A stretch of 64,000 nucleotides of DNA from Scandinavium goeteborgense. Its GTDB lineage: Bacteria; Pseudomonadota; Gammaproteobacteria; Enterobacterales; Enterobacteriaceae. Below, one piece after another: positions 46,638-59,703 of the stretch (its first letter is position 1; every line of letters begins with the position of its first letter). The notes under the pieces were generated by a model. It saw only the letters and a list, made by a program, of their open reading frames with translations. It was not told the DNA's origin and searched no databases. Where the stretch lies: the NCBI RefSeq assembly GCF_003935895.2, contig NZ_CP054058.1, positions 3,825,177 to 3,889,176 on the forward strand, read 5' to 3'. Position numbers and translations under genes: made by a program.

Positions 46638-48995
46638 GTGACGCAGGCGCGAGAAGGTTTTTTATTAACCCGTCACTGGCGGGATACCCCGCAGGGAACG
46701 GAAGTGTCGTTCTGGCTGGCAACTGACGACGGTCCGCTACAGGTGACGCTTGCGCCACAGGATTCGGTGGCGTTTATCCCTGAATCACACCGCGCTCAGA
46801 CCGAGCGTTTACTTCGCAGCGAGCGCGATGCCCGCCTGGCACCTCTCGCACTGAAAGACTTCCACCATCAGCCAGTATTCGGCCTTTACTGTCGATCTCA
46901 TCGGCAGTTAATGCGGCTGGAAAAGCTGCTCCGTGCCGACGGCATTACCGTCTATGAAGCCGATATCCGCCCGCCGGAGCGCTATCTGATGGAGCGCTTT
47001 ATTACTGCGCCCGTCTGGGTCGAAGGTGAAATCCAGGGCAAGGCGCTTGTTAACGCGCGTCTGAAGCCCAACCCGGCTTATCGACCGCCCCTGAAATGGG
47101 TATCGCTGGATATCGAAACCACGCGTCACGGCGAGCTGTACTGCATTGGCCTTGAAGGCTGCGGTCAGCGCGTGGTGTACATGCTGGGGCCGGAAAATGG
47201 CGATCCGTCGCAACTCGATTTTCGGCTGGAATATGTCGCCAGTCGCCCGCAACTGCTCGAGAAGCTGAACGCCTGGTTTGCCGAACACGATCCGGATGTG
47301 ATCATCGGCTGGAACCTGGTGCAGTTTGACCTCAAAGTTCTGCAAAAACATGCCGAACGTTACCGAATCCCGCTGACGCTCGGGCGCGGAAACGTTGAGA
47401 TTGACTGGCGCGAACATGGCTTTAAGAACGGCGTGTTCTTCGCCCAGGCCAACGGCCGGTTGATTATCGACGGTATCGAAGCGCTGAAATCTGCCTTCTG
47501 GAATTTCCCGTCGTTTTCGCTGGAGTCCGTATCGCGAGAGCTGCTCGGGGAAGGCAAGTCCATCGATAATCCGTGGGACAGGATGGACGAAATTAACCGA
47601 CGTTTTGCCGAAGATAAACCCGCCCTGGCGAAATATAACCTTAAAGACTGCGAGCTGGTGACGCGCATTTTCCACAAAACGGAGATTATGCCGTTTTTAC
47701 TGGAACGCGCGACGGTCAACGGCCTGCCCGCCGATCGTCATGGTGGCTCGGTGGCGGCGTTTGGGCATCTCTATTTCCCGCGCATGCATCGGCTGGGCTA
47801 CGTGGCACCTAATCTTGGCGAAGTGCCACCGCAGGCCAGCCCCGGCGGATACGTGATGGATTCCCGCCCCGGGCTGTACGATTCGGTGCTGGTGCTCGAT
47901 TACAAAAGCCTTTACCCGTCGATTATCCGCACCTTCCTGATTGACCCTGTCGGCCTGGTGGAAGGCATGGCGCAGCCAGATGCTGAACACAGCACCGAGG
48001 GTTTTCTTGGCGCGTGGTTTTCCCGCACACAGAACTGCCTGCCGGACATCGTCGGGCAAATCTGGCACGGGCGCGACGAGGCCAAATTGCAGGGTAATAA
48101 ACCGCTCTCCCAGGCGCTAAAAATCATCATGAACGCCTTTTATGGCGTGCTCGGCACCAGCGCCTGTCGCTTTTTCGATCCGCGCCTCGCTTCGTCGATC
48201 ACCATGCGTGGCCATGCGATCATGCGTAAGACCAAAGAGTTGGTTGAATCGCAGGGTTACGATGTGATTTACGGCGATACGGATTCCACCTTTGTGTGGC
48301 TGAAACGCGCGCACAGCGAGGAAGATGCGGCACAAATTGGTCGTAAGCTGGTGAAATTCGTCAACGAATGGTGGTCCGCAGAGCTGCAGAAACAGGGGCT
48401 GACCAGCGCGATGGAGCTGGAGTTCGAAACCCATTTTTGCCGCTTCCTGATGCCCACCATTCGCGGCACCGAGACAGGCAGTAAAAAGCGTTATGCCGGT
48501 ATGATCCAGACTGGCGATGAGCAGAAGATGGTGTTTAAGGGGCTGGAAACGGTGCGAACCGACTGGACGCCGCTGGCGCAACAGTTCCAGCAGACGCTGT
48601 ATCTGCGCATTTTCCGCAACGAACCGTATCAGGATTTTATTCGCGAAACGATTGATAAACTGATGGCCGGAGAGTTCGATGACAGGCTGGTCTATCGCAA
48701 ACAACTCAGGCGTCCGCTGGCGGAATATCAACGCAACATTCCACCGCATGTCCGCGCCGCGCGGCTTGCCGATGAACATAACGCCCGGCTTGGCCGCCCT
48801 TTACAATACCAATCACGCGGCAGCATTAAATATGTCTGGACCACCAGCGGCCCGGAACCCCTGGCGTATCAGCAGTCGCCGCTGGATTACGAACACTATC
48901 TGACAAAACAATTAGAACCGATCGCCGATGGAATTTTGCCCTTTGTCCATGACGATTTTGCTACACTACTGACAGGTCAACTGGGGCTATTTTGA
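46638..48995 (+). CDS. polB: DNA polymerase II
   Basis: Pol II is a family B polymerase for SOS replication restart and translesion synthesis. The start is GTG, as in E. coli; the product is 785 residues (783 in E. coli). The exonuclease motif DIETTRHGE, polymerase motif [10 protein letters not shown] and motif C YGDTDST are intact. The C-terminal TGQLGLF is a beta-clamp-binding motif. Confidence 0.98.
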   Translation: MTQAREGFLLTRHWRDTPQGTEVSFWLATDDGPLQVTLAPQDSVAFIPESHRAQTERLLRSERDARLAPLALKDFHHQPVFGLYCRSHRQLMRLEKLLRADGITVYEADIRPPERYLMERFITAPVWVEGEIQGKALVNARLKPNPAYRPPLKWVSLDIETTRHGELYCIGLEGCGQRVVYMLGPENGDPSQLDFRLEYVASRPQLLEKLNAWFAEHDPDVIIGWNLVQFDLKVLQKHAERYRIPLTLGRGNVEIDWREHGFKNGVFFAQANGRLIIDGIEALKSAFWNFPSFSLESVSRELLGEGKSIDNPWDRMDEINRRFAEDKPALAKYNLKDCELVTRIFHKTEIMPFLLERATVNGLPADRHGGSVAAFGHLYFPRMHRLGYVAPNLGEVPPQASPGGYVMDSRPGLYDSVLVLDYKSLYPSIIRTFLIDPVGLVEGMAQPDAEHSTEGFLGAWFSRTQNCLPDIVGQIWHGRDEAKLQGNKPLSQALKIIMNAFYGVLGTSACRFFDPRLASSITMRGHAIMRKTKELVESQGYDVIYGDTDSTFVWLKRAHSEEDAAQIGRKLVKFVNEWWSAELQKQGLTSAMELEFETHFCRFLMPTIRGTETGSKKRYAGMIQTGDEQKMVFKGLETVRTDWTPLAQQFQQTLYLRIFRNEPYQDFIRETIDKLMAGEFDDRLVYRKQLRRPLAEYQRNIPPHVRAARLADEHNARLGRPLQYQSRGSIKYVWTTSGPEPLAYQQSPLDYEHYLTKQLEPIADGILPFVHDDFATLLTGQLGLF

Positions 48996-49126
48996 CAGGT
49001 GACTAACACCCTGGCTTCCAGTACCATAGCGCCCTTTCCATTCCTGGACCCCAATTTTGACTCTCCGTGGTTATTTCTGCGGAGGACAATTATTGCCTGC
49101 AATTGAAGATATAGAGCCCAAATTAT

Positions 49127-52033
49127 ATGCCTTTTACACTTGGTCAACGCTGGATCAGCGATACAGAAAGCGAGTTAGGATTAGGGACAGTCGTAGCGCT
49201 GGATGCGCGCATGGTCACTCTCCTTTATCCGGCAACGGGTGAAAACCGACTGTACGCCCGCAACGACTCCCCCATCACCCGCGTGATGTTCAATCCAGGC
49301 GATACCATTACCAGCCACGACGGCTGGCAGCTGCGCGTTGACGAAGTAAAAGAAGAAAATGGCCTGCTGGCGTACACCGGTACGCGTCTGGATACCGAAG
49401 AAGAAGGCGTTGAGTTGCGTGAAGTGCTGCTCGACAGCAAACTCATTTTCAGCAAGCCACAGGACCGTCTGTTTGCCGGGCAAATTGACCGTATGGACCG
49501 TTTCGCCCTGCGCTACCGGGCGCGTAAGTACCAAAGCGAAGAGTACCGTATGCCGTGGAGCGGCCTGCGCGGTCAGCGTACCAGCCTGATCCCGCATCAG
49601 TTGCACATCGCTCACGATGTGGGCCGTCGCCATGCGCCACGCGTCCTGTTGGCCGATGAAGTGGGTCTCGGGAAAACCATTGAAGCCGGGATGATCCTGC
49701 ATCAACAGCTGCTGTCCGGTGCCGCCGAACGCGTTCTGGTTGTCGTGCCGGAAACCCTGCAACACCAGTGGCTGGTCGAGATGCTGCGCCGCTTCAACCT
49801 GCGCTTTGCGCTGTTCGATGATGAGCGTTATGCCGAAGCGCAGCACGATGCCGAGAACCCGTTTGAAACTGAACAGCTGGTGATCTGCTCGCTGGATTTC
49901 GTGCGCCGCAGCAAGCAGCGCCTGGAACACCTGTGCGACGCCGAGTGGGACATCATGGTGGTGGATGAAGCCCATCACCTGGTCTGGAGCGAAGACGCGC
50001 CGAGCCGTGAATACCAGGCCATCGAACAGCTGGCCGAACGCGTGCCGGGTGTTCTGCTTTTAACCGCGACGCCGGAACAGCTGGGCCTCGAAAGCCACTT
50101 TGCACGTCTGCGCCTGCTGGACCCGAACCGCTTCCACGATTTCGAACAGTTCGTTGAAGAACAGCAGAATTTCCGTCCGGTAGCCGACGCCGTTTCTCTG
50201 CTGCTGAGCGGCGAGAAACTGAACAACGAACAGATGAACGCCCTGAGCGAGTTAATGGGCGAGCAGGATATTGAGCCACTGCTTGCGGCGGCGAACAGCT
50301 CCAGCGATGACAGCGAAAGCGCCCGTCAGGAACTGATCTCGATGCTGATGGACCGCCACGGCACCAGCCGCGTGCTGTTCCGTAATACCCGTCACGGCGT
50401 TAAAGGTTTCCCGAAACGCGAGCTGCACACCATCAAGCTGCCGCTGCCAACGCAGTATCAGACGGCGATTAAAGTGTCCGGCATCATGGGTGCGCGTAAA
50501 TCGTCAGAAGAACGCGCCCGCGACATGCTCTACCCGGAACAGATTTATCAGGAATTTGAAGGCGATACCGGCACCTGGTGGAACTTCGATCCGCGCGTTG
50601 AATGGCTGATGGGCTATCTGACCAGCCACCGCTCACAGAAAGTGCTGGTGATCTGCGCCAAAGCCGCCACCGCGCTTCAGCTGGAGCAGGTGCTTCGCGA
50701 GCGTGAAGGCATCCGTGCCGCCGTGTTCCATGAAGGCATGTCGATTGTTGAACGTGACCGTGCCGCCGCCTGGTTTGGCGAAGAAGATACCGGCGCGCAG
50801 GTGCTGCTGTGTTCTGAAATCGGCTCCGAAGGCCGTAACTTCCAGTTTGCCAGCCATCTGGTGATGTTCGATCTGCCGTTTAACCCGGATCTGCTTGAGC
50901 AGCGTATTGGTCGTCTGGACCGTATCGGCCAGGCACACGATATTCAAATCCACGTCCCGTACCTGGAAAAAACTGCGCAGTCAGTACTGGTGCGCTGGTT
51001 CCATGAAGGTCTGGACGCGTTCGAGCATACCTGCCCGACCGGCCGCACCATTTACGATAGCGTGCACCCGCAGCTGATTGAATATCTTGCGGCACCGGAA
51101 AATACCGACGGGTTCGATGCGCTGATCAAAACCTGTCGCGAACAGCACGATGCGCTGAAAGCACAGCTTGAGCAGGGGCGTGACCGTCTGCTGGAAATCA
51201 ACTCCAACGGCGGTGAAAAAGCGCAGGCGTTGGCTGAAAGCATTGAAGAGCAGGATGACGACACCGGACTTATCAGCTTCACCATGAACCTGTTCGACAT
51301 CATCGGCATTAACCAGGACGACCGCGGTGAAAACCTGATCGTCCTGACGCCTTCTGATCATATGCTGGTTCCGGACTTCCCGGGTCTGCCAGAAGATGGT
51401 TGCACCGTGACCTTTGAACGTGACGTGGCGCTGTCCCGCGAAGATGCACAGTTCCTGACCTGGGAACATCCGCTGATCCGTAACGGTCTGGATCTGATCC
51501 TGTCCGGCGATACCGGCAGCAGCACGATTTCACTGTTGAAAAACAAAGCATTACCGGTAGGCACCCTGCTGCTTGAACTGATTTATGTGGTGGAAGCACA
51601 GGCACCGAAGCAGCTTCAGCTGCACCGTTTCCTGCCTGCAACGCCGGTCCGTATGCTGGTCGATAAAAACGGTAACAACCTTGCGGCGCAGGTCGAGTTT
51701 GAAACCTTTAACCGTCAGCTGAGTGCCGTTAACCGTCACACTGGCAGCAAGCTGGTTAACGCCGTGCAGCAGGACGTGCATGCCATTCTGCAACAGGGTG
51801 AAGCGCAGGTAGAAAAAGTGGCGAAGGCGCTGATTGAAGCGGCTCGTCAGGAAGCTGACGACAAGCTGAGCGCAGAGTTGTCGCGTCTGGAATCACTGAA
51901 AGCGGTCAATCCGAACATCCGTGATGACGAGCTGGAAGCGATTGAAAGCAATCGTCAGCAGGTGATGGAAGCCCTGGCCCAGGCTGGCTGGCGTCTCGAT
52001 GCGCTGCGACTGATCGTCGTCACGCATCAGTAA
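49127..52033 (+). CDS. rapA: RNA polymerase recycling ATPase RapA (HepA)
   Basis: RapA is a Swi2/Snf2 ATPase that binds RNA polymerase and recycles stalled post-termination complexes. It has 968 residues, as in E. coli. The helicase core has Walker [13 protein letters not shown] and the DEAHH box, then the C-terminal helicase motif [12 protein letters not shown]. The 131 bases between polB and rapA hold the rapA leader; I see no clear promoter there. Confidence 0.98.
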   Translation: MPFTLGQRWISDTESELGLGTVVALDARMVTLLYPATGENRLYARNDSPITRVMFNPGDTITSHDGWQLRVDEVKEENGLLAYTGTRLDTEEEGVELREVLLDSKLIFSKPQDRLFAGQIDRMDRFALRYRARKYQSEEYRMPWSGLRGQRTSLIPHQLHIAHDVGRRHAPRVLLADEVGLGKTIEAGMILHQQLLSGAAERVLVVVPETLQHQWLVEMLRRFNLRFALFDDERYAEAQHDAENPFETEQLVICSLDFVRRSKQRLEHLCDAEWDIMVVDEAHHLVWSEDAPSREYQAIEQLAERVPGVLLLTATPEQLGLESHFARLRLLDPNRFHDFEQFVEEQQNFRPVADAVSLLLSGEKLNNEQMNALSELMGEQDIEPLLAAANSSSDDSESARQELISMLMDRHGTSRVLFRNTRHGVKGFPKRELHTIKLPLPTQYQTAIKVSGIMGARKSSEERARDMLYPEQIYQEFEGDTGTWWNFDPRVEWLMGYLTSHRSQKVLVICAKAATALQLEQVLREREGIRAAVFHEGMSIVERDRAAAWFGEEDTGAQVLLCSEIGSEGRNFQFASHLVMFDLPFNPDLLEQRIGRLDRIGQAHDIQIHVPYLEKTAQSVLVRWFHEGLDAFEHTCPTGRTIYDSVHPQLIEYLAAPENTDGFDALIKTCREQHDALKAQLEQGRDRLLEINSNGGEKAQALAESIEEQDDDTGLISFTMNLFDIIGINQDDRGENLIVLTPSDHMLVPDFPGLPEDGCTVTFERDVALSREDAQFLTWEHPLIRNGLDLILSGDTGSSTISLLKNKALPVGTLLLELIYVVEAQAPKQLQLHRFLPATPVRMLVDKNGNNLAAQVEFETFNRQLSAVNRHTGSKLVNAVQQDVHAILQQGEAQVEKVAKALIEAARQEADDKLSAELSRLESLKAVNPNIRDDELEAIESNRQQVMEALAQAGWRLDALRLIVVTHQ

Positions 52034-52043
52034 GGAAAAAAGT

Positions 52044-52703
52044 ATGGTACTGGAGTCCTACAATCCGCCACAGGATCCCTGGCTGGTGGTGCTCTATCAG
52101 GATGAGCACATCATGGTGGTCAATAAGCCCAGCGGCTTGTTGTCCGTCCCTGGCCGCCTGGACAGTCATAAAGACAGCGTGATGACGCGCGTCCAGCGTG
52201 ATTTTCCGCAGGCTGAGTCGGTACATCGACTCGATATGGCGACCAGCGGCGTGATTGTTGTGGCTCTGACCAAGGCGGCGGAACGGGAGCTGAAACGCCA
52301 GTTCCGCGAGCGTGAACCGAAAAAGCAGTATCTGGCCCGCGTGTGGGGACATCCGGAAAAAGCCGAAGGTGTGGTGGATTTACCGCTAATCTGCGACTGG
52401 CCGAACCGTCCAATGCAAAAAGTCTGTTTCGAGACAGGCAAGTCGGCGCAAACCGAATTTGAAGTGCTGGAGTACGCTGACGATAACACCGCGCGAGTGC
52501 TGCTTAAACCGATTACCGGACGCTCGCATCAGCTGCGCGTGCATATGCAGGCGCTGGGGCATCCGATTCTGGGCGACCGTTTTTACGCCACGCCAGAAGC
52601 ACTGGCCATGGCCCCTCGCCTTCTGCTACACGCAGAAATGCTGACCATTACCCACCCGCAGTTTGGCAATAGTATGACGTTTAAGGCACCGGTTGATTTT
52701 TGA
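52044..52703 (+). CDS. rluA: 23S rRNA U746 / tRNA U32 pseudouridine synthase RluA
   Basis: RluA makes pseudouridine at U746 of 23S rRNA and U32 of some tRNAs. It has 219 residues, as in E. coli. The catalytic aspartate is D64 in HRLDMATSG, and GRSHQLRVHMQALGHPI is the second family motif. It follows rapA after 10 bases, so the two are probably co-transcribed. Confidence 0.98.
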   Translation: MVLESYNPPQDPWLVVLYQDEHIMVVNKPSGLLSVPGRLDSHKDSVMTRVQRDFPQAESVHRLDMATSGVIVVALTKAAERELKRQFREREPKKQYLARVWGHPEKAEGVVDLPLICDWPNRPMQKVCFETGKSAQTEFEVLEYADDNTARVLLKPITGRSHQLRVHMQALGHPILGDRFYATPEALAMAPRLLLHAEMLTITHPQFGNSMTFKAPVDF

Positions 52704-52708
52704 GATGT

Positions 52709-52728
52709 CCCTCTCCGGCTGGAGAGGG
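52709..52728. other. Perfect hairpin between rluA and djlA
   Basis: CCCTCTCC and GGAGAGGG are separated by GGCT. It lies between the convergent ends of rluA and djlA, where a two-way terminator is expected, but neither strand has a T-tract after it. It may be a short dispersed palindrome or a Rho-assisted end. Confidence 0.5.
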
Positions 52729-52741
52729 CATTCAGAACAGG

Positions 52742-53560
52742 TTATTTGAAACCTTTCTGTTCTTTTACCAATTCATAAGCACGCTGAATTTCTTGCGCTT
52801 TTTGCTTCGCCATTTCCATCATTTCCGGCGGTAAACCTTTCGCAACCAGCTTATCCGGGTGATGTTCGCTCATCAGCTTGCGATAGGCGCGCTTGATGGT
52901 CGTGGCGTCATCCGTCGACTTCACACCGAGCACGTTACACGCATCTTCCAGTGTCGGGCCACGCTGCGCCTGCTGCCAGCCGCCGCCTGAGTGCGATTGC
53001 TGCTGATAGCCGCCACCAAACTGTGCGCCGCCCTGCATCATGCGCAGGAACTGTTCAAACTGAGCGCGGGAGATACCGAGCTCGTCGGCAATGACAAACA
53101 GCACTTCACGTTCGTTAGGGTGCAATGAGCCGTCGGCAAACGCGGCCTGAATCTGAATTTCCAGAAACATCCTAATCAAATCGAAGCGACCGAAACAAAC
53201 GCCGCGGAACGCACGCATCTTCTCGCGCAGCGGGTAATTATCCGCTTTACCTACGCGGAAAGCCTGCTGCGCCGCGGTGCGGGACTCGCCGTGAAGATTC
53301 ATGCGGTCCATCAGAATGCTGGCAACGTGGATATCCGCTTCGGTCACGCGACCTTTCGACTTTGTCAGATGCCCCATCACCTCGAAAGTGGTGGCAAAGA
53401 ACAACGACTGACGCTCTTGCTGGTTGGCAAAAAAGTTGAGCCTGCGGCTACGCGCCTTATCAAACATGTGGCCAATCAGCAGTCCAAGTACCGCTCCCCA
53501 GAATCCGCCACCCATCATAAGTGCAACGGCCACACCAATCACTTTACCCCAATACTGCAT
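52742..53560 (-). CDS. djlA: Co-chaperone DjlA
   Basis: DjlA is an inner-membrane DnaJ-type co-chaperone that stimulates DnaK and can induce capsule genes through the Rcs pathway. The 272-residue product has an N-terminal membrane segment (about 7-30, glycine-rich), a central TerB-like helical domain, a QQQ/GG-rich linker, and a C-terminal J domain with HPD in SEHHPDKLV. It is convergent with rluA and divergent from lptD. Confidence 0.97.
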   Translation of the reverse strand: MQYWGKVIGVAVALMMGGGFWGAVLGLLIGHMFDKARSRRLNFFANQQERQSLFFATTFEVMGHLTKSKGRVTEADIHVASILMDRMNLHGESRTAAQQAFRVGKADNYPLREKMRAFRGVCFGRFDLIRMFLEIQIQAAFADGSLHPNEREVLFVIADELGISRAQFEQFLRMMQGGAQFGGGYQQQSHSGGGWQQAQRGPTLEDACNVLGVKSTDDATTIKRAYRKLMSEHHPDKLVAKGLPPEMMEMAKQKAQEIQRAYELVKEQKGFK

Positions 53561-53821
53561 AGACTCCCCGGATAGTCATAATCATCATGTCGCAGGTAAT
53601 GGCTTCCACCTTGATAAAAGGCGATTTTCGCAGCGATGACCTGATGGTCAGTGCAGGACATAACCTATAATTTGCTTTATCATACTCGCCATTCTACACA
53701 GTGCCTAACGCCACTGGCTCGAAGCGGCAGGATTAACACTGGCGCGTGACCGATGAGTACGTTAGTCTCTGACCGTTTGCAAGCCGCGAAGCCACAGATG
53801 ACGGAACAACAAATAAAACGT

Positions 53822-56170
53822 ATGAAAAAACGTATTCCCACCCTTCTGGCAACCCTGATCGCCAGCGCCCTGTACAGTCAACAGGGTGCGGCGGCCGACC
53901 TCGCATCACAGTGTATGCTGGGGGTACCAAGCTATAACCGTCCGCTGGTTCAGGGGGATACTAATAACCTGCCTGTCACCATCAACGCCGATCACGCCAA
54001 GGGTAATTACCCTGATGATGCCGTATTTACCGGCAATGTCGATATCAATCAGGCGAACAGTCGATTACAGGCGGACGAAGTGCAGTTGCACCAGAAGCAG
54101 GCGCCTGGACAGGCGGATCCGGTTCGCACCGTGGATGCTCTGGGCAATGTACACTACGACGATAATCAGGTGATCCTGAAAGGTCCTAAAGCCTGGTCCA
54201 ATCTGAATACCAAAGATACCAACGTCTGGAAAGGCGACTATCAGATGGTCGACCGCCAGGGCCGTGGTACTGCTGACGTCATGAAACAGCGTGGCGAAAA
54301 CCGCTATACCATTCTCGATAACGGGACCTTTACGTCCTGTCTGCCAGGTACGAACACCTGGAGCGTGGTCGGGAGTGAAGTGATTCAGGACCGCGAGGAG
54401 CAGGTTGCCGAAATCTGGAATGCCCGCTTTAAAGTCGGTCCGGTGCCAATATTTTACAGTCCCTATCTGCAGCTGCCGATTGGTGATAAGCGCCGTTCAG
54501 GCTTCCTGATCCCGAATGCCAAATACAGCAGTAACAACGGTACGGAAATCTACCTGCCGTACTACTGGAACATCGCTCCGAACTTCGATGCCACCATTAC
54601 ACCGCACTATATGGAAAAGCGTGGCGGCGTGATGTGGGAGAACGAATTCCGCTATCTGACCAAAGCGGGCTCAGGGCTGTTTGAATTCGACTATTTGAAC
54701 AAAGATAAAGTCTTCGAAGACGAACATCCCAACGAAGACGACAGCCGCCGTTGGCTCTTCTACTGGCGACATGCTGGGGTGATGGATCAGGTGTGGCGCT
54801 TCAACGTCGACTACACTAAAGTCAGCGATCCGAACTACTTCAACGACTTTGACTCCAATTACGGCTCCAGTACCGACGGTTACGCTACGCAGAAATTTAG
54901 CGTCGGCTATGCCATTGAGAACTTTAACGCCACCGTATCCAGCAAGCAGTTCCAGGTCTTTGATACTCAGAGCGCAAGCTCCTACTCGGCTCAGCCACAG
55001 CTTGACGTTAACTACTACCAGAATGACGTTGGGCCGTTTGATACGCATGTCTATGGTCAGGTGGTGCATTTCAAAAACACCAATGACAACATGCCAGAAG
55101 CGACGCGTGTACACCTGGAACCGACGATCGATTTGCCACTGTCGAACGGTTGGGGAAGCATCGACACCCAAGCCAAGCTGATGGCAACCCACTATCAGCA
55201 GGACGATGTCGACTGGTACAACACCCGTTACGGTACCCATCTGAAAGAGAACGTTAACCGCGTCCTGCCGCAGTTTAAAATTGACGGCAAAATGGTCTTC
55301 GAGCGCGATATGGACTGGTCACAGGGCTATACCCAGACCCTGGAACCGCGCGTTCAGTACTTATACGTACCGTATAAGGACCAAAGCGACATCATGTCCT
55401 ACGACTCCACGTTGCTGCAATCGGACTACAGCGGCCTGTTCCGCGACCGTACCTACAGCGGCCTGGACCGTATTGCGTCAGCTAACCAGGTGACGACCGG
55501 TATCACTTCCCGCGTTTATGATCAAAACGCCGTTGAACGTTTTAACGTTTCTGTGGGTCAAATCTACTACTTCACGCCGTCTCGTACGGGTGATGAAACG
55601 CAAGATTGGTCGGAGACCGATCAGAAAGGCTCGCTGGTCTGGGCCGGAGATACTTACTGGCGCATGACTGACCAATGGGGTCTGCGTGGCGGCATTCAGT
55701 ATGATACCCGTCTGGATAACGTGGCCACCGGCAACGGGACCGTCGAGTATCGTCGCGATGAAAACCGCTTAGTTCAGATGAATTACCGTTACGCCAGCCC
55801 GGAGTATATTCAGGCGACACTGCCTTCTTACTCCACGGCGCAGCAGTATAAAGACGGGATTTCCCAGGTGGGTATGACGGCAAGCTGGCCGGTCGTTGAC
55901 CGCTGGTCTGTTGTAGGTGCGTATTACTACGATACCAATGCCCATAAACCGGCGGATCAGATGTTAGCTGTGCAGTATAACTCTTGCTGCTACGCGCTCC
56001 GTCTCGGTTACGAGCGTAAGCTCAACGGCTGGGATAGCAGCAATGCCCAGGGTAAATACGATAACGTCGTCGGTTTCAATATCGAACTGCGTGGCCTGAG
56101 TTCTAATTATGGCCTCGGCACTCAACAGATGTTGCGCTCGACAATTATGCCGTACCAAAGCTCTTTGTAA
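53822..56170 (+). CDS. lptD: LPS-assembly outer membrane protein LptD
   Basis: LptD, with LptE, inserts lipopolysaccharide into the outer leaflet. The start [10 protein letters not shown] gives 782 residues with a signal peptide cut before DLASQC; the frame is open 23 codons upstream, but that part is not in the family. The disulphide cysteines are present: C31, one in FTSCLPG, and the CC pair in [13 protein letters not shown]. An N-terminal OstA jellyroll precedes a 26-strand barrel. It is first in lptD-surA-pdxA-rsmA-apaG-apaH. Confidence 0.97.
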   Translation: MKKRIPTLLATLIASALYSQQGAAADLASQCMLGVPSYNRPLVQGDTNNLPVTINADHAKGNYPDDAVFTGNVDINQANSRLQADEVQLHQKQAPGQADPVRTVDALGNVHYDDNQVILKGPKAWSNLNTKDTNVWKGDYQMVDRQGRGTADVMKQRGENRYTILDNGTFTSCLPGTNTWSVVGSEVIQDREEQVAEIWNARFKVGPVPIFYSPYLQLPIGDKRRSGFLIPNAKYSSNNGTEIYLPYYWNIAPNFDATITPHYMEKRGGVMWENEFRYLTKAGSGLFEFDYLNKDKVFEDEHPNEDDSRRWLFYWRHAGVMDQVWRFNVDYTKVSDPNYFNDFDSNYGSSTDGYATQKFSVGYAIENFNATVSSKQFQVFDTQSASSYSAQPQLDVNYYQNDVGPFDTHVYGQVVHFKNTNDNMPEATRVHLEPTIDLPLSNGWGSIDTQAKLMATHYQQDDVDWYNTRYGTHLKENVNRVLPQFKIDGKMVFERDMDWSQGYTQTLEPRVQYLYVPYKDQSDIMSYDSTLLQSDYSGLFRDRTYSGLDRIASANQVTTGITSRVYDQNAVERFNVSVGQIYYFTPSRTGDETQDWSETDQKGSLVWAGDTYWRMTDQWGLRGGIQYDTRLDNVATGNGTVEYRRDENRLVQMNYRYASPEYIQATLPSYSTAQQYKDGISQVGMTASWPVVDRWSVVGAYYYDTNAHKPADQMLAVQYNSCCYALRLGYERKLNGWDSSNAQGKYDNVVGFNIELRGLSSNYGLGTQQMLRSTIMPYQSSL

Positions 56171-56224
56171 CGCCACGGTTTAGAAACGTAATCCGCCTTT
56201 GCGGTTAATTGAAATGGAAAGAGT

Positions 56225-57511
56225 ATGAAGAACTGGAAAACGCTGCTTCTCGGTATCGCCATGGTTGCGAATACCAGTTTCGCCGCCCCACAGGTTGTCG
56301 ATAAGGTAGCAGCTGTCGTAAATAACGGCGTTGTACTTGAAAGCGACGTCGATAATTTGATGCAGTCCGTAAAAGGAAACGCAGGCCAGGCCGGGCAACA
56401 ATTACCGGATGACGCCACACTGCGCCACCAGATTCTGGAACGTCTGATCATGGACCAAATTGTCCTGCAGATGGGTCAGAAAATGGGCGTAAAAGTGACT
56501 GACGAGCAGCTCGATCAGGCCATCGCCAACATCGCCAAGCAGAACAATATGTCGATGGATCAGATGCGTAGCCGTCTGGCCTACGATGGCATGAACTACA
56601 GCACCTATCGCGCACAGATCCGCAAAGAGATGACTATCTCTGAAGTGCGTAATAACGAAGTTCGTCGCCGTATTACCGTTCTGCCGCAGGAAGTCGACGC
56701 GTTGGCTTCACAGATTGGTAATCAGAACGATGCCAGTACTGAGCTGAACCTGAGCCACATCCTGATCCCGCTGCCGGAAAACCCGAGCTCTGACCAGGTT
56801 AACGAAGCGGAAGCGCAGGCGCGCTCTGTTGTCGACCAGGCAAACAAAGGCGCTGACTTCGGTAAACTCGCCATCACTTACTCTGCTGACCAACAGGCGC
56901 TGAAAGGCGGCCAGATGGGATGGGGACGTATTCAGGAACTGCCATCTATCTTCGCGCAGGCCCTGAGCACCGCGAAAAAAGGCGATGTGATTGGTCCTAT
57001 CCGTTCCGGTGTGGGCTTCCATGTCATCAAAGTTAACGATCTACGCGGCCAGAGCCAAAGCATTTCTGTGACTGAAGTCCATTCCCGTCACATTCTGCTG
57101 AAGCCATCGCCAATCATGACTGATGACCAGGCGCGTGCGAAACTGGAAGCCGTGGCTGCGGACATCAAGAGTGGTAAAACCACCTTTGATAAAGCAGCGA
57201 AAGAGCTGTCTCAGGATCCAGGCTCTGCAAACCAGGGCGGTGATTTAGGCTGGGGCACTCCAGACATGTACGATCCGGCATTCCGTGATGCTCTGATGAA
57301 GCTGAGCAAAGGTGAAATCAGCGCCCCGGTTCACTCCTCGTTCGGTTGGCACCTGATTCAGCTGCTGGATACCCGTAACGTGGACCGTACCGATGCAGCG
57401 CAGAAAGACAAAGCTTACCGCATGCTGATGAACCGTAAGTTTGCTGAAGAAGCTGCAACCTGGATGCAGGAACAACGTGCCAGCGCGTACGTCAAAATTC
57501 TGAGCAACTAA
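56225..57511 (+). CDS. surA: Periplasmic chaperone and prolyl isomerase SurA
   Basis: SurA folds and escorts outer-membrane proteins, LptD among them. It has 428 residues, as in E. coli. The signal peptide ends in TSFA before [12 protein letters not shown]. An N-terminal chaperone domain is followed by two parvulin domains (opening [12 protein letters not shown] and [11 protein letters not shown]) and the C-terminal helix. It follows lptD after 54 bases and overlaps pdxA at TAATG. Confidence 0.98.
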   Translation: MKNWKTLLLGIAMVANTSFAAPQVVDKVAAVVNNGVVLESDVDNLMQSVKGNAGQAGQQLPDDATLRHQILERLIMDQIVLQMGQKMGVKVTDEQLDQAIANIAKQNNMSMDQMRSRLAYDGMNYSTYRAQIRKEMTISEVRNNEVRRRITVLPQEVDALASQIGNQNDASTELNLSHILIPLPENPSSDQVNEAEAQARSVVDQANKGADFGKLAITYSADQQALKGGQMGWGRIQELPSIFAQALSTAKKGDVIGPIRSGVGFHVIKVNDLRGQSQSISVTEVHSRHILLKPSPIMTDDQARAKLEAVAADIKSGKTTFDKAAKELSQDPGSANQGGDLGWGTPDMYDPAFRDALMKLSKGEISAPVHSSFGWHLIQLLDTRNVDRTDAAQKDKAYRMLMNRKFAEEAATWMQEQRASAYVKILSN

Positions 57512-58500
57512 TGACGCAGCCCCAACGTGTGGTTATCACTCCCGGCGAACCCGCCGGGATTGGCCCAGACCTCGTGGTTCAACTGGCTCAGCGTGACTGG
57601 CCTGTTGAACTGGTGGTTTGCGCCGATGAAACGCTTCTGACAGACCGGGCAGCAATGCTCGGTTTGCCGTTAACGCTCCTGCCCTACGATGCCGCTCTGG
57701 CACCTGTTCCGCAAAAAGCCGGTACGCTGACTCTCCTTCCCGTTCCCCTTCAGGCTCCCGTTATCCCAGGCACGTTAAACGTGCTGAACGGTCCTTACGT
57801 GGTGGAAACCCTGGCACGCGCCTGCGATGGCAGTACCGAGGGGGAATTTGCCGCCCTGATTACCGGGCCGGTGCAGAAGAGCATCATCAACGATGCGGGG
57901 ATTGCGTTTACCGGACACACTGAATTCTTCGAAGAGCGTTCTCACACCGATAAAGTGGTGATGATGCTGGCGACAGAGGAGCTGCGCGTCGCACTCGCAA
58001 CCACGCATCTGCCGCTGAAAGATATCAGCGATGCGATAACGACTGATGTCCTGCGCGACGTGATTACCATTCTGGATACCGACCTGCGCACGAAATTTGG
58101 TATTGCCAGGCCGCATATCCTGGTGTGTGGGCTCAATCCGCACGCCGGTGAAGGCGGGCATATTGGGATGGAAGAGATAGACACCATCATTCCGGTGCTC
58201 GACGAAATGCGCGCTAAGGGCATGAATCTGAGTGGGCCGCTGCCCGCAGATACCCTGTTTCAGCCGAAATATCTCGACAATGCCGACGCAGTTCTCGCGA
58301 TGTACCACGATCAGGGCCTGCCCGTGCTAAAATACCAGGGTTTCGGCCGTGCTGTGAATATCACGCTCGGTTTACCTTTTATCCGTACGTCCGTTGACCA
58401 CGGCACCGCGCTAGAACTGGCGGGTCAGGGGAAAGCAAACGTCGGCAGTTTTATTACGGCGCTTAATCTCGCCATCAAAATGATCAGTAACTCTCAATGA
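57511..58500 (+). CDS. pdxA: 4-hydroxythreonine-4-phosphate dehydrogenase PdxA
   Basis: PdxA oxidises 4-hydroxythreonine phosphate for pyridoxal phosphate synthesis. It has 329 residues, as in E. coli. The family opening [12 protein letters not shown], the metal-binding FTGHTEF and the later [10 protein letters not shown] and [11 protein letters not shown] segments are present. It overlaps surA and rsmA. Confidence 0.98.
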   Translation: MTQPQRVVITPGEPAGIGPDLVVQLAQRDWPVELVVCADETLLTDRAAMLGLPLTLLPYDAALAPVPQKAGTLTLLPVPLQAPVIPGTLNVLNGPYVVETLARACDGSTEGEFAALITGPVQKSIINDAGIAFTGHTEFFEERSHTDKVVMMLATEELRVALATTHLPLKDISDAITTDVLRDVITILDTDLRTKFGIARPHILVCGLNPHAGEGGHIGMEEIDTIIPVLDEMRAKGMNLSGPLPADTLFQPKYLDNADAVLAMYHDQGLPVLKYQGFGRAVNITLGLPFIRTSVDHGTALELAGQGKANVGSFITALNLAIKMISNSQ

Positions 58501-59318
58501 ATAATCGAGTCCATCAGGGCCACTTAGCCCGAAAACGCTTCGGGCAAAACTTCCTCAACGATCAGTTTGTCATCGACAGCATCGTATCGGCCATCAACCC
58601 GCAGAAAGGTCAGGCCATTGTTGAAATCGGCCCCGGTCTTGCCGCATTGACCGAGCCGGTTGGCGAACGTCTGGATAAACTGACCGTCATCGAACTGGAC
58701 CGTGACCTGGCTGCACGCCTGCAAACGCACCCGTTCCTTGGACCAAAGCTGACCATTTTTCAGCAAGATGCGATGACCATGAACTTCGGCGAACTGTCGA
58801 AAGAAATGGGCCAACCGTTGCGCGTGTTCGGTAACCTGCCGTACAACATCTCTACCCCGCTGATGTTCCACCTGTTTAGCTATACTGATGCCATTGCTGA
58901 CATGCACTTCATGTTGCAAAAAGAAGTGGTCAACCGTCTGGTTGCAGGGCCAAACAGTAAGGCGTATGGTCGTTTAAGCGTCATGGCGCAGTACTACTGC
59001 CAGATTATCCCTGTGCTGGAAGTGCCGCCAACCGCCTTTACGCCACCGCCAAAAGTGGATTCTGCCGTCGTTCGCCTGGTGCCTTACACCACGCTGCCGC
59101 ATCCGGTTAAAGAGGTTCGTGTGTTAAGCCGAATCACCACCGAAGCGTTCAACCAGCGCCGTAAGACGATCCGCAACAGCCTCGGCAATATCTTCTCTGT
59201 CGAACGGTTGATTGAACTTGGCGTTGACCCGACGATGCGTGCAGAAAATATCTCTGTGGCCCAGTACTGCCGCCTGGCAAACTGGCTGTCAGAAAATGCG
59301 CCCCAGAAGGAGAGCTAA
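58497..59318 (+). CDS. rsmA: 16S rRNA dimethyladenosine transferase RsmA (KsgA)
   Basis: RsmA dimethylates A1518 and A1519 of 16S rRNA, a late 30S assembly checkpoint. It has 273 residues, as in E. coli. The methyltransferase motif I is [10 protein letters not shown], and the catalytic NLPYNIS is intact. The start overlaps the pdxA stop by four bases; apaG follows after three bases. Confidence 0.98.
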   Translation: MNNRVHQGHLARKRFGQNFLNDQFVIDSIVSAINPQKGQAIVEIGPGLAALTEPVGERLDKLTVIELDRDLAARLQTHPFLGPKLTIFQQDAMTMNFGELSKEMGQPLRVFGNLPYNISTPLMFHLFSYTDAIADMHFMLQKEVVNRLVAGPNSKAYGRLSVMAQYYCQIIPVLEVPPTAFTPPPKVDSAVVRLVPYTTLPHPVKEVRVLSRITTEAFNQRRKTIRNSLGNIFSVERLIELGVDPTMRAENISVAQYCRLANWLSENAPQKES

Positions 59319-59321
59319 ACC

Positions 59322-59699
59322 ATGATCAATTCGCCCCGCGTCTGTGTCCAGGTTCAAAGCGTCTACATTGAGTCCCAGTCCTCACCGGACGATGAACGCT
59401 ATGTTTTTGCTTATACGGTCACGATTCGTAATCTGGGGCGAGGATCGGTGCAGCTGCTTGGGCGATACTGGTTGATTACTAACGGCCACGGTCGTGAAAC
59501 CGAGGTTCAGGGCGAAGGTGTGATCGGCGTTCAGCCGCACATTGCCCCGGGCAACGAATATCAGTACACCAGCGGTGCCGTGCTGGAAACGCCACTCGGC
59601 ACCATGCAGGGTCACTATGACATGATCGACGCTGACGGTAACCCGTTCAGCATTGATATTCCCGTTTTCCGTCTGGCCGTGCCAGCTCTCATCCATTGA
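59322..59699 (+). CDS. apaG: ApaG domain protein (CorD-like)
   Basis: ApaG is a small beta-sandwich protein, long linked to cobalt and magnesium resistance; its biochemical role is not settled. It has 125 residues, as in E. coli. The Gly-rich segment [16 protein letters not shown] and the YTSGA motif are typical. It lies between rsmA and apaH with very short gaps. Confidence 0.96.
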   Translation: MINSPRVCVQVQSVYIESQSSPDDERYVFAYTVTIRNLGRGSVQLLGRYWLITNGHGRETEVQGEGVIGVQPHIAPGNEYQYTSGAVLETPLGTMQGHYDMIDADGNPFSIDIPVFRLAVPALIH

Positions 59700-59703
59700 T
59701 AAA